This document shows positions 53,846 to 61,442 of a DNA stretch of 64,000 bases, in pieces. The stretch spans positions 266,042-330,041 of the forward strand of contig NZ_AYVL01000001.1 in the NCBI RefSeq assembly GCF_000502835.1, written 5' to 3'. Source of the stretch: Mesorhizobium sp. LSJC280B00. GTDB lineage: Bacteria; Pseudomonadota; Alphaproteobacteria; Rhizobiales; Rhizobiaceae. The number at the start of each line of letters is the position of its first letter. The stretch's first letter is position 1. A program made the position numbers and the translations under genes. The notes under the pieces are model-generated. The model had not been told where the DNA came from and did no database searches. It saw nothing but the letters and a program-made list of their open reading frames with translations.

Positions 53846-54025
53846 ATGAGAATTCCGTCACTCCTCGCCCTCTGATGTGCTCTGCAGCCACGCGACACTT
53901 GTCGCGGAGCAGCCGGTCGGTCCTGGCGCTCTGCAACGACTTCGCCGCAGCGGGGTCCGGCATCCAGGCAGACTTCGGTCATGAACGCATCCGCAGGAAG
54001 ACGCCGAACTGGAAGCGGGCGGCCA

Positions 54026-54967
54026 TTACGCTGCCTCCCGCCGATCGTCGTCAGCGGCGACTTTGTCGGGCAAGAACCCCAAGAGATAATCCGCAGCCCT
54101 GCTTGCCAGAGAGGCGGCGCGAACGATCGCACGGTTATCCTCGCGCAGCACCTCCAGCCACGAGCCGATATAGTCGGCGTGACGCACGGTCGGCGTGATG
54201 CCCAGCGAGGCGCCGCAGAAAGCCGCACTTATCTCGGCAACCAGCTCTTCGAAGGCATACTTCTTGGTGCCGAAGGAACCAGACAAATCCCGGTTGAGGC
54301 GTGAGGCATGACCGGTGGCGTGCCCGAGTTCATGCAGGGCGGTCCGGTGCCAATTGATCGGCTCGAAGTAGGCTTGGGGTGGCGGGACCCGCACATAATC
54401 GTGGGCCGGAGCGTAGAAGGCGCGGCTGCCACCAACCCGGAAATCGATCCCCGTCTGCTTGATCAGCCTCTCGACCTTGGGCTCGATCAGGCCGAGTAGG
54501 GGCGGGGGCGTGGCCATTGCAACACCGTCGGGCAGCCCGTCGCACTGCGCGGCGTTGAACACCGTGAAGCGTTTGAGGAATGGGATCGAACGGGCTTGCT
54601 CGCCGGTTTCGCGGGCGCGTTTTTTCTCGTCGTCGGGCACGAACCGATCGGCGTAGACGACCGTCGTTCCATGCTCACCCTTGCGGACGCTGCCGCCAAG
54701 CGCGAGCGCCTGGCGGAAGGTCAGCCAGCTCTGTCCTGAAAAACCCTGCTCGATCACCGAACCCCAGAGGATCAGGATATTGATTCCAGAGTATCGCCGG
54801 TCGGTGGCGGCGTTCTTCGGCATGGCGAGCGGCGCCTTCGCAGCCGCCATTCCCCATGGCTGAACCCAGGGCAGCCGACCGGCCTCCAGCTCGCCGATGA
54901 TCTTGTTGGTGATATCGTCATATACGCTGGCCCGGGTCGGGGCAGCCTGGTGCTGATGCTTGGTCAT
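54026..54967 (-). CDS. ardC: ArdC-like antirestriction / zincin metallopeptidase-type protein
   Basis: 313-residue protein. N-terminal ssDNA-binding ArdC domain (VYDDITNKIIGELEAGRLPWVQPWG; RRYSGINILILWG; WLTFRQALALGGSVRKGEHGTTVVY) and C-terminal zincin domain with HELGH at residues 212-216 and a third ligand in EELVAEISAAF (Glu240 or Glu241). ArdC-type proteins protect incoming single-stranded DNA from host restriction during transfer. ATG 54967 follows CGGAGACTCGCA within the repeated leader. Confidence 0.92.
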   Translation of the reverse strand: MTKHQHQAAPTRASVYDDITNKIIGELEAGRLPWVQPWGMAAAKAPLAMPKNAATDRRYSGINILILWGSVIEQGFSGQSWLTFRQALALGGSVRKGEHGTTVVYADRFVPDDEKKRARETGEQARSIPFLKRFTVFNAAQCDGLPDGVAMATPPPLLGLIEPKVERLIKQTGIDFRVGGSRAFYAPAHDYVRVPPPQAYFEPINWHRTALHELGHATGHASRLNRDLSGSFGTKKYAFEELVAEISAAFCGASLGITPTVRHADYIGSWLEVLREDNRAIVRAASLASRAADYLLGFLPDKVAADDDRREAA

Positions 54968-55020
54968 TGCGAGTCTCCGCGCCGGGCGCCGGGAGCCTCT
55001 CTCCCAGTCTTCAACCCGTC
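54968..55020 (-). repeat. ardC leader, member of a repeated leader family
   Basis: On the minus strand: GACGGGTT, GGAGAGAGGCTCCCGGC, CCCGGCGCGGAG, then the start codon. It matches the parB leader in block order and spacing. The GAGAGAGG core is also found before the helicase gene. Confidence 0.7.
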
Positions 55021-55479
55021 AGTGCGCCAAGCGCGGCCCTCTAACTCTATGGACTCGAACGAAGATTGCGGTTGCTGACCAACTCCGAGGTGAAAGACAC
55101 CGTTCGAAACCGCAGCGTGAGGCGATCAGCCGAACCCACTAAAGCGGCGCGCGGGAGTTCCGGCCCAAGGGAGCCGGCCAGTGAGTAAGCCGCGCAGCCG
55201 AAGCCCAGTCGGGAGCGGTTTCACCGGCCACGGAAGTGGGGAGCCAGCCGAAAGGCTCGTGGAGTGCGCGTCAGCGCAACCGTTCCGATTAGCAGGTCAA
55301 AGGAGCATCTTTGCCGCAGGCGCTCCAGTCGGCGCTTTTCGCAGCCGTATATTCAGAGAAAAGATCGTGCGGCAGGGCATCCGGAATGGCGAGACAGAAA
55401 AGTGTGCTCAATGCGACCCGCGATCCGTCTGTTTCCGAGCGAAACTATCGGACCATAGAGATTGGCTGAGGGCTCCGTT
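55021..55479. other. Gap between ardC and the excisionase-like gene
   Basis: About 460 bp with no recognisable gene. It must contain promoters for ardC (minus) and the integrase pair (plus). Several short direct repeats of AGCCGAA occur but no array. Confidence 0.5.
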
Positions 55480-55893
55480 TTGAAAATCCCCGAACAATTC
55501 GACGAGACCGCGCCCCTGCGCGTCGCGATTGCAGCACGAATTGCCTTTCCCGATGGCTCGATGTGCGCAGCAGGCCTACGCAAGGAACGTGACGCCGGCC
55601 GACTTGAAACCGAGCTAATCGCAGGAAAGGAGTACGTCACCTTGCTGGCGATCACCAGAATGAGGGAACTATGCCGCGGGCGTCGAAAGGGCCACGCCTC
55701 GTCTGGCGCGGCGAAAGCTGGAAAAAGGACGGAACACTCCGAAACAAAGCTGGATGGTTTATCCGCGATCGAACAACGTTCATCAGCGCTGGCAGCGGCG
55801 AAAAAGGCCATCCAGGACCTGAAGCTGAAAAGGCGCTCGCGGTCTACATCGCCGGCAAGTACCATCGAGCGCGCGGTGCCGAAGATGTCTTGA
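55480..55893 (+). CDS. Excisionase-like small protein upstream of the integrase
   Basis: 137-residue protein starting at TTG 55480 (GAGGG 7 nt upstream); a TTG at 55462 would add six residues. The core LRVAIAARIAFPDGSM-AAGLRKERDAGRLETELIAGKEYVTLLAITRMRELCR reads as a DNA-binding wing/HTH with a substrate-like start, similar to small genes that regularly precede this class of rhizobial integrase. Its last about 74 codons overlap the integrase gene in another frame, and the C-terminal wording (LSAIEQRSSALAAAKKAIQDLK) still looks protein-like. Moderately sure it is real. Confidence 0.65.
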   Translation: MKIPEQFDETAPLRVAIAARIAFPDGSMCAAGLRKERDAGRLETELIAGKEYVTLLAITRMRELCRGRRKGHASSGAAKAGKRTEHSETKLDGLSAIEQRSSALAAAKKAIQDLKLKRRSRSTSPASTIERAVPKMS

Positions 55894-56951
55894 TAGCCGA
55901 TGTCGTCAGCGTCTACCTGAGAGAGGTTGCACCGAAGCATGCCGCGCCGGAAGAGACGGCGGCTCGGCTGGACAACATCCTCGATTTCTTCGGTGAAAAG
56001 ACGCTCGCCGCTATCAACGGCAAGCTTTGCCGCGACTACGTCGCGTTCTGTCCCACCGAAGCCGTTGCGCGCCGCCAACTCGAGGATCTTCGTGCGGCCA
56101 TCAACTACTACCGCAGGGAAGGCCACACGACTGCCGCACCGACGATTGTCCTGCCTGACAAGGCCGGTGCGCGCGAGCGCTGGTTGACGCGCAGTGAGGC
56201 GGCCGCCCTTATCTGGGCCGCGTGGCGTATGAAGCAGAAATGGAAGGGCCAGGAGAGCGACCGGCGTACCGGGCGACACCTCGCCCGCTTCATGCTTGTC
56301 GCGCTTTATACAGGAACGCGCTCTGCCGCAGTTTGCGGTGCCGCCATCCGTCCCACCAAAGGGCGTGGTTATGTGGACCTCGACCGCGGCATCTTTTACC
56401 GCCGCGCCGATAGCGCAAAGAAGACCAAAAAACGCCAGCCGCCTGTGCGCTTGCCGGACAGGCTGTTGGCGCATCTCCGCCGCTGGGCGTGCACAGATCT
56501 CGATATCAGGACCAAGGCGCGCGGCAAGAGCGCAAATATTGGTCGCAAGATATCGCAAGACTTTGTGGTGGAGTGGAATGGAAAGCCGGTGGGGTCGGTC
56601 AAGAAGAGCTTTAGGAGAGCTCGCGACGCTGCCGGCCTCGGTCCCGACGTCACTTCGCACACGCTTCGCCACACCGCTGCGACCTGGCTGATGCGGGCCG
56701 GCGCCGACATGTGGCAGGCCGCGGGCTTTCTCGGCATCACCGTGGATGTTCTGATCGATACTTATGGTCACCATCATCCCGACTTCCAGGCAGACGCCGC
56801 CGAGAAGATCGCCAAGAAGCACGTCGCCGCCAAGGCAACGAAAACCTCGCTCAGGATAGGTGGCGATGAAAACGTGAACTTGGCCCGATCGCACCACAGG
56901 TTCCCCACACAAAGCCCGAAAGGAAATGCAATCATTGCGGAGCGAGCGTGA
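55671..56951 (+). CDS. Tyrosine-type site-specific integrase
   Basis: 426-residue phage-type integrase. The catalytic Arg lies in ALYTGTRSAAVC, the H-x-x-R box in SHTLRHTAATWLM, the third His/Trp position in the segment just before the end, and the nucleophile Tyr in VDVLIDTYGHHHPDF. The N-terminal part (GWFIRDRTTFISAGSG...EKALAVYIAGKY) is an arm-binding/core-binding domain. ATG 55671 has GAGGGAACT upstream. The stop lies 27 bp before a tRNA-Pro core, the usual geometry for an integrase and its attachment site. Confidence 0.93.
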   Translation: MPRASKGPRLVWRGESWKKDGTLRNKAGWFIRDRTTFISAGSGEKGHPGPEAEKALAVYIAGKYHRARGAEDVLIADVVSVYLREVAPKHAAPEETAARLDNILDFFGEKTLAAINGKLCRDYVAFCPTEAVARRQLEDLRAAINYYRREGHTTAAPTIVLPDKAGARERWLTRSEAAALIWAAWRMKQKWKGQESDRRTGRHLARFMLVALYTGTRSAAVCGAAIRPTKGRGYVDLDRGIFYRRADSAKKTKKRQPPVRLPDRLLAHLRRWACTDLDIRTKARGKSANIGRKISQDFVVEWNGKPVGSVKKSFRRARDAAGLGPDVTSHTLRHTAATWLMRAGADMWQAAGFLGITVDVLIDTYGHHHPDFQADAAEKIAKKHVAAKATKTSLRIGGDENVNLARSHHRFPTQSPKGNAIIAERA

Positions 56952-56978
56952 CGAAGGAACCCGGGAACCTGCGGCTTT

Positions 56979-57029
56979 GCCTGGTAGCGCACATCGTTCG
57001 GGACGATGGGGTCGCAGGTTCAAATCCTG
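56979..57029 (+). tRNA. Partial tRNA-Pro (anticodon CGG), element attachment site
   Basis: GCCTGGTAGCGCACATCG starts a 51-bp stretch with a D-loop, anticodon stem CATCG/CGATG around loop TTCGGGA (anticodon CGG at 56999-57001), variable loop and a T-arm GCAGGTTCAAATCCTG. The acceptor stem and the 5' D-stem half are missing on both sides, so this is not a working tRNA. It is most simply the crossover core left by site-specific insertion into a tRNA-Pro gene. Confidence 0.8.
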
Positions 57030-57455
57030 AGCGCGCTCAGGTCCCTCCTGTCTGAGCGACCACGGGGCGAGCGGTTGAGCGAACAACAGAACCGCTTGTG
57101 AACGCGCCGTGTCAGATCGAGCTTTAGACCCAAGGCTTTTCTGTAACGAACGCTGGCTATCGACCTGAACGTTACCTTGGTGGCGATCGATGGTGTGATA
57201 TCACTTCGGAACATACCCTAAAATGACCGCTTTGCGCCGTATGCACGAACCCGCTTCGCGGGAGGGTCGCCTGGTTCTGAGGTGACGCGTATTCATAGGC
57301 CTTGAGCAGGTAAAGCCTGCGATTTGATCATGGAGTTCCCTTCAACGAGAGGAACTTGCCACGGCTACCTTGTCGACCGATGCTCCGATCACGCCGCTTC
57401 GCAGCGCATGCAGCAAGACATGCTGATGCGGGCTTGGGACCCCATAGGCAGCAGG
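57030..57455. other. Decayed stretch after the attachment site
   Basis: About 425 bp without a recognisable gene; one small hairpin CCCGC-TTC-GCGGG at about 57250. Confidence 0.45.
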
Positions 57456-57659
57456 ATGCCGGGCGGCGGCATCGCGCCGGACGGATCACGCTGGATATCG
57501 TCGCGGCCGGCCTTCGTTCTTCCAGTCAGAGTACTGGCCAACCTGTTCCGCCGTCTGTTCCTGACCCGGCTGGTCGCGCTGCACGACGCCGGTCGGCTCG
57601 CCTTCTTCGGATCGGCGGCGCACCTGGCCGACCATCAGGCCTTCCTGCGTCATCTGAAG
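57456..57659 (+). pseudogene. IS91-family transposase remnant
   Basis: A stretch of about 68 residues reads PGGGIAPDGSRWISSRP then VLPVRVLANLFRRLFLTRLVALHDAGRLAFFGSAAHLADHQAFLRHLK, which matches the middle of IS91/IS801-type HUH transposases. Nothing of the family is recognisable before 57456 or after 57659 in any frame, so this is an internal fragment. The 57660-58021 remainder shows no gene. Confidence 0.7.
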
Positions 57660-58021
57660 CGCCGGTCAACAGGATGCTATGTGCACGTTGCCGTGGCGCC
57701 GGTCGTCACGCACACCATTCCCGTCGGAAGCAACGCTACAGGCTCTGCGACCTGGCCCGGAAGCCGCTTCCACGACATGCCCAATGCGGGGTTCGCGACA
57801 AGCGCTGGCACCCCCGAGGCACAAATCCCCATAGGCAATCGTCCGCGGCCCGCGGGTTCCTGCATGAGAGACTTTCGTACGCCTGAGGCCACCAGAAACG
57901 CTTCACCAAGTCAGTCATTGCTGCGGACTTCGCCATCGCCGAAAAGCGGACATTGCCGAGGACTACGCTGCAGGTCGAGGTTGCTCCATCTCCTGCTATT
58001 CACAGCTCTCGATGATCTAAG

Positions 58022-58411
58022 CTAACCGGACGCGGTCTGGCCGTCTCTCAATGACGGGCTGGAAAGCGTGTCAGCTTGTTTTGCTTGGTTCTTTCGATTT
58101 AGGATACAATTTCGGAAGCAATTCTGCATTTCCTTGAAGGACCTAAAGCCGAGGCGCGGTGCGAGGCGGGATAAGGTTGTCGGGGACACTCCGCATCGGC
58201 GCGCGATCGCGGCGGCATTCTCGAAAGCCACGTAGTCCGGCTGCGCAAACATCACCCGGGCGACAGTTTCCAACTTCGTGGGAAGTACGAGCTCCTTTTT
58301 CGCAATCAGCATTTTGAGTTCGGCGAGCGTTGGCACCGGACTGTCGCGAGATACGACTTGTCTACCGCCCGCTCGTGAGGAATCAGATAGCCCCACACGC
58401 ATGGTTCTCAC
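58022..58411 (-). pseudogene. Truncated MurR/RpiR-family regulator
   Basis: 129-residue ORF carrying only the N-terminal HTH_6 domain (VPTLAELKMLIAKKELVLPTKLETVARVMFAQPDYVAFENAAAIARRCGVSPTTLSRLAPRLGFRSFKEMQ). Family members are normally about 280 residues and have a SIS domain, which is lost here after about 58130. It begins with GTG overlapping the PanB-like gene stop (GTGA), so it was the last gene of the operon. In rhizobia an RpiR protein (IolR) controls inositol genes, which fits the neighbours. Confidence 0.75.
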
Positions 58412-59232
58412 TGTTTGGCTGCTTGCATGAACATGTCGAACTCGGCATCCCCAATCGGAACAGTATGCTCGTCACCGGGATACCTACCGGAATCGACGTC
58501 TGCCTTGTATTCCCTGAAGGCGACAAGGCGCTCGTCCTGGATCTTCTGCAGTTCAGGGCCAAGGTGTCGGTAAACCTTTCCGTGTCGCGGCGTGTGGTTC
58601 TTGCCGTAACCACACACATCTTCCGTGAAGAGGTACTGCGCATCCGCATACTTGCCAGCGCCCATGCCAAGCATGACAAGCGATGAGTTTTCAGCCAAGA
58701 ATTTCGCGACCCGATCGGGCACGACTTCCAGTTCCGCTCCGAAGACGCCGATCTCCGCAAGTTTCTGGGTGTGTCGCCAGAGGCGCATCGCTTCGTCCGC
58801 GGTCTTGCCGACTGCGCGCCAGCCCGTCCAGGTGATGTATGACGGGGTTAAGCCGATATGGCCAACGACAGGGATGTAGTTGTCGCAAAGTGCCTTCTGG
58901 ATGTCGTAAGACGCCGCACAATAAAAGGCGTCACCACCAATGCCAGCGAAGTGGAAGGCTGCACGCAGATAATCCTCTGCTGTCGCCAGCGGGCGGCCAG
59001 CAAAGCTGCCCCAGCTGCCATATGGCAGGCCGACCTGTACGAAACAGTCGCCCGCTGCCTGCCGCATTTCCGAATCGAAAAATCGACCCTCGATGGAAAG
59101 CATATGAATGCCTGCTGCGGCAGCGGCAGCTGCCTCGTCGGGCGTGCTGACGAAGAGCATGGAGATTTTCTGTCCATTCTTCTTCATCTTTCGGATGTCC
59201 TCGACATGAGGACGGTTGTGATACATGCCCAT
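58408..59232 (-). CDS. PanB-like (ketopantoate hydroxymethyltransferase family) protein in a sugar operon
   Basis: 274-residue TIM-barrel protein similar to 3-methyl-2-oxobutanoate hydroxymethyltransferase: IRKMKKNGQKISMLFVSTPDEAAAAAAAGI, PVVGHIGLTPSYITWTG, and the C-terminal ELEVVPDRVAKFLAENSS. It departs from true PanB in the metal-site region (IEGRFFDSEMRQAAGD rather than the usual GDSLGMV-type loop), so pantothenate synthesis is unlikely. ATG 59232 has CGGAGGCTGATT directly upstream. As part of an inositol/Moc-type operon it may be an aldolase for a keto-sugar fragment. Function unknown. Confidence 0.78.
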   Translation of the reverse strand: MGMYHNRPHVEDIRKMKKNGQKISMLFVSTPDEAAAAAAAGIHMLSIEGRFFDSEMRQAAGDCFVQVGLPYGSWGSFAGRPLATAEDYLRAAFHFAGIGGDAFYCAASYDIQKALCDNYIPVVGHIGLTPSYITWTGWRAVGKTADEAMRLWRHTQKLAEIGVFGAELEVVPDRVAKFLAENSSLVMLGMGAGKYADAQYLFTEDVCGYGKNHTPRHGKVYRHLGPELQKIQDERLVAFREYKADVDSGRYPGDEHTVPIGDAEFDMFMQAAKQ

Positions 59233-59377
59233 AATCAGCCTCCGCTGCAGTTCAGGCGACCTTGAAAATGAGTCTGCGAGCGGTGTTCGGATCGGAAAGC
59301 ATAGTCGGATAGCTTGCCGCGCTTGATCATAACGCCCAAACCCGCATCGCACCTATGATGACCGTTCCCGGCATAGC

Positions 59378-60157
59378 TCACACCGTAAAAGCCCGCCGAA
59401 AAGCGTCCAACGCCGCTTCCGGATCGTTTTGGGCAAACGCCTCCAAACCCACCGGCCCGCGGTATCCCATGTCGAATAGAGCTCTCGCGATGTACCGCCA
59501 GTTCATCTCGCCCGTTCCCGGCTCGCGACGACCCGGGTTGTCAGCCACCTGCACCTCGCCGATGAACGGCAGGCACTTCTCGCACCAGCGCACAATATCG
59601 CCCTCGCCGATTTGAGTGTGATAGAGGTCGAGATTGATACGCAATTGCGGTCTGTTGATCGACGACACCAATGCCAGCACTGCTGCCGTCGAGCCGAATG
59701 GGCAGCCGGGGTGGTCAAGCCGGTTCAGATTCTCGAGCGTGAAGGTTACATCTTCGGCCTCGGCCATGTCACAGATGCGGTTTAACGTGTCCCGCGCCTT
59801 GAGCCACATCGGGCCAGTCTCGACGTCAGTTTTTACAATAGGAATGCCGCCCTCGCCGAGACCGGTGCCATGCAGGTTCAACCGAGCAACTCCGAGGCGC
59901 TTTCCGACCTTCGCGGTCTCGAGCGCCGATTTTAAGAGAATGTCGGCCCCCTCATCATCGGCGAGCCTTCCGTCGAGATAGCCGTTCATGATTGTGAAAG
60001 TCGCGCCCGTCTTCTCGAGCTCCTCGAGGTCATGGTCCGGCCAATTCCACAATCCGATGCCGAAACCCATCTCATGCAAGCGCGCGACGCGCCAAGCAAT
60101 TGGGCGATCAAGCCAAAGCATCTCGGCGCAGGCGGCCAGCTGGAAGGGTTGGCCCAT
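59378..60157 (-). CDS. Hydroxypyruvate isomerase-like TIM-barrel protein
   Basis: 259-residue xylose-isomerase-like barrel: FQLAACAEMLWLDRPIAWRVARLHEMGF at the start, LTLENLN-type metal Glu (TFTLENLNRLDHPGCPFGS), RINLDLYHTQIGEGDIVRW (metal Asp/His), GEVQVADNPGRREPGTGEMNW and GPVGLEAFAQ. These are hallmarks of Hyi/OtnI enzymes that interconvert hydroxypyruvate-type keto acids and aldehydes. Starts 6 bp after the MocE-like gene stop. Confidence 0.87.
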   Translation of the reverse strand: MGQPFQLAACAEMLWLDRPIAWRVARLHEMGFGIGLWNWPDHDLEELEKTGATFTIMNGYLDGRLADDEGADILLKSALETAKVGKRLGVARLNLHGTGLGEGGIPIVKTDVETGPMWLKARDTLNRICDMAEAEDVTFTLENLNRLDHPGCPFGSTAAVLALVSSINRPQLRINLDLYHTQIGEGDIVRWCEKCLPFIGEVQVADNPGRREPGTGEMNWRYIARALFDMGYRGPVGLEAFAQNDPEAALDAFRRAFTV

Positions 60158-60163
60158 GATGGC

Positions 60164-60472
60164 TCAAGCCTCGATCATGACGCGGCCATTCTCGACCTTC
60201 GTCTTGTAAGTCTTGAGGTTCTCGCAGGCCGGTGGCGTCTCTACTTCGCCGGTCGTGAAGTCGAAAACGGAAGCGTGCTTGGGGCATTCCACCGTATTGG
60301 CCATGACGAGGCCGTCAGCGAGGTGAATCTTCTCGTGCGTGCAAAGCCCGTCTGTGCAGTAGTATTCATTCGCGTCGTTGCGGAAAATCGCGAAGGTGCG
60401 GCCGCCATGATCGAAGCGTTTGGCTTCTTCGGCTTCTATTTCGTTGGCGGCACAGGCGTTGATCCAGGGCAT
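60164..60472 (-). CDS. mocE: MocE-like Rieske-type 2Fe-2S ferredoxin
   Basis: 102-residue single-domain Rieske protein. Ligands are Cys44-x-His46 (CTHEKIHL) and Cys63-x-x-His66 (CPKHASVFD). It resembles MocE of rhizopine (scyllo-inosamine) catabolism in Rhizobium, where it feeds electrons to an oxygenase. No oxygenase partner (MocD-like) is seen in the window. It lies in a tight minus-strand operon with MocA- and MocC-like genes. Confidence 0.85.
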   Translation of the reverse strand: MPWINACAANEIEAEEAKRFDHGGRTFAIFRNDANEYYCTDGLCTHEKIHLADGLVMANTVECPKHASVFDFTTGEVETPPACENLKTYKTKVENGRVMIEA

Positions 60473-60483
60473 GGTGTCTTCCT

Positions 60484-61442
60484 TCAGATGGCTTGCGGTT
60501 TGAAGTCGGCAGGGGCGGACGGCATGACGCCTTGGAGTAGCGCAACGGACTTTTCGAGCCCGTCGAGCGAGTTCAAAAGGACATCCTCATGCTCGATCGA
60601 GAGCCAACCATCGTAGCCAGCCATCTTCAGGCGATAGCAGAATTGCCGCCACCACTCCTCGCCGTGGCCGAAGCCCAGCGTGATGTAGCTCCAGGATCGC
60701 GCCGGAATATTCATCAGGCTGCCGTTTTCCAATAGAGAGGTCGTCGCCTGCACCGGGCCGTTCAGCATCGTATCCTTGGCATGAACGTGGTAGACCGCCT
60801 CGCCCAACGACTGAGCCGCCGCCAGGGGATCAGCGCCCATCCAAAAGAGGTGCGAGGGATCTAGGTTGGCGCCTACGACCGGGCCGACCGCCTGCCGCAA
60901 TTTCAAGAGCGAGGGCACGTTGTAGACGCACTGGTTGCCGTGGAGTTCCAGCGCAATGCGCTCCACGCCATTCTCCTGAGCCAGCGCCACGATGTCGGTC
61001 CAGAACGGGATTATCTTCTCTTCCCATTGATATTTCAGGATGGTCTGCGTTTCCGGGGGCCACGACGAGACGACCCAGTTAGGCATGGCGTCGGCAGCTT
61101 TGCCGCCAGGAAGGCCACTCATGGTGCACACGGTCCGGATGCCCATTTCCCCGGCCACGCGAATCGTATCTTTCAACCCCTGACCCTGGGCTGGGTCGGT
61201 TGGATGCAGCGGATTGCCGTTTGCATTGAGGCTGATGATTTCCAACCCGCGCTCCTCAAACGCATTGATGAAGCGCTTCTGGCCTTGCTTATCGCCCAGT
61301 AGGGACGAGAGCGGGAAATGCGGTGCGGTGGACCAGCCGCAGGTGTTCACCTCGACGCCATCGACGCCCATGCGCTTGCATGGTCCAGCATCGTCTCGAA
61401 GGGAAGGTCGCCTAGACTGTCGGAAACGAAACCCAATTTCAT
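60484..61442 (-). pseudogene. MocC-like sugar-phosphate isomerase/epimerase with a one-base frameshift
   Basis: Xylose-isomerase-like TIM barrel. The true start ATG 61442 reads MKLGFVSDSLGDLPFETMLDHA and then runs out of frame (SAWASMASR, stop); the rest of the protein continues in the next frame from KRMGVDGVEVNTCGWSTAPHF to DFKPQAI at 60484. The Ala codon GC- lacks its third base between 61378 and 61377. Restoring one base gives a normal 319-residue protein with intact metal-site regions (ELHGNQCVYN, ANLDPSHLFW, YHVHAKDT, SIEHED). It is either a fresh pseudogene or an assembly error. Similar to rhizopine MocC and inosose-type isomerases. Confidence 0.85.

Larger units (their letters stand above)
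36800..57030. mobile_element. Integrative mobilisable element or truncated ICE (ICEMlSym-like core), about 20 kb
   Basis: The block runs from the broken permease to a tRNA-Pro core beside an integrase. It contains relaxase, lytic transglycosylase, TraF, RdfS-like, FseA-like, QseM-like, QseC-like, DUF736 (two), DUF2493, Toprim, Strawberry-notch/methylase, ParB, ArdC, excisionase-like and integrase genes, nearly all on the minus strand except the repressor and the integrase pair. This content matches the conserved backbone of Mesorhizobium ICEs. Type IV secretion (trb/virB), coupling protein (traG/virD4), parA and quorum-sensing genes are absent. The left limit is inferred from the broken gene and is uncertain by about 100 bp. 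Confidence 0.82.

Noticed and set aside
36800-57030. A complete self-transmissible ICE
   Set aside because: No trb/virB, traG/virD4 or parA genes in the window.
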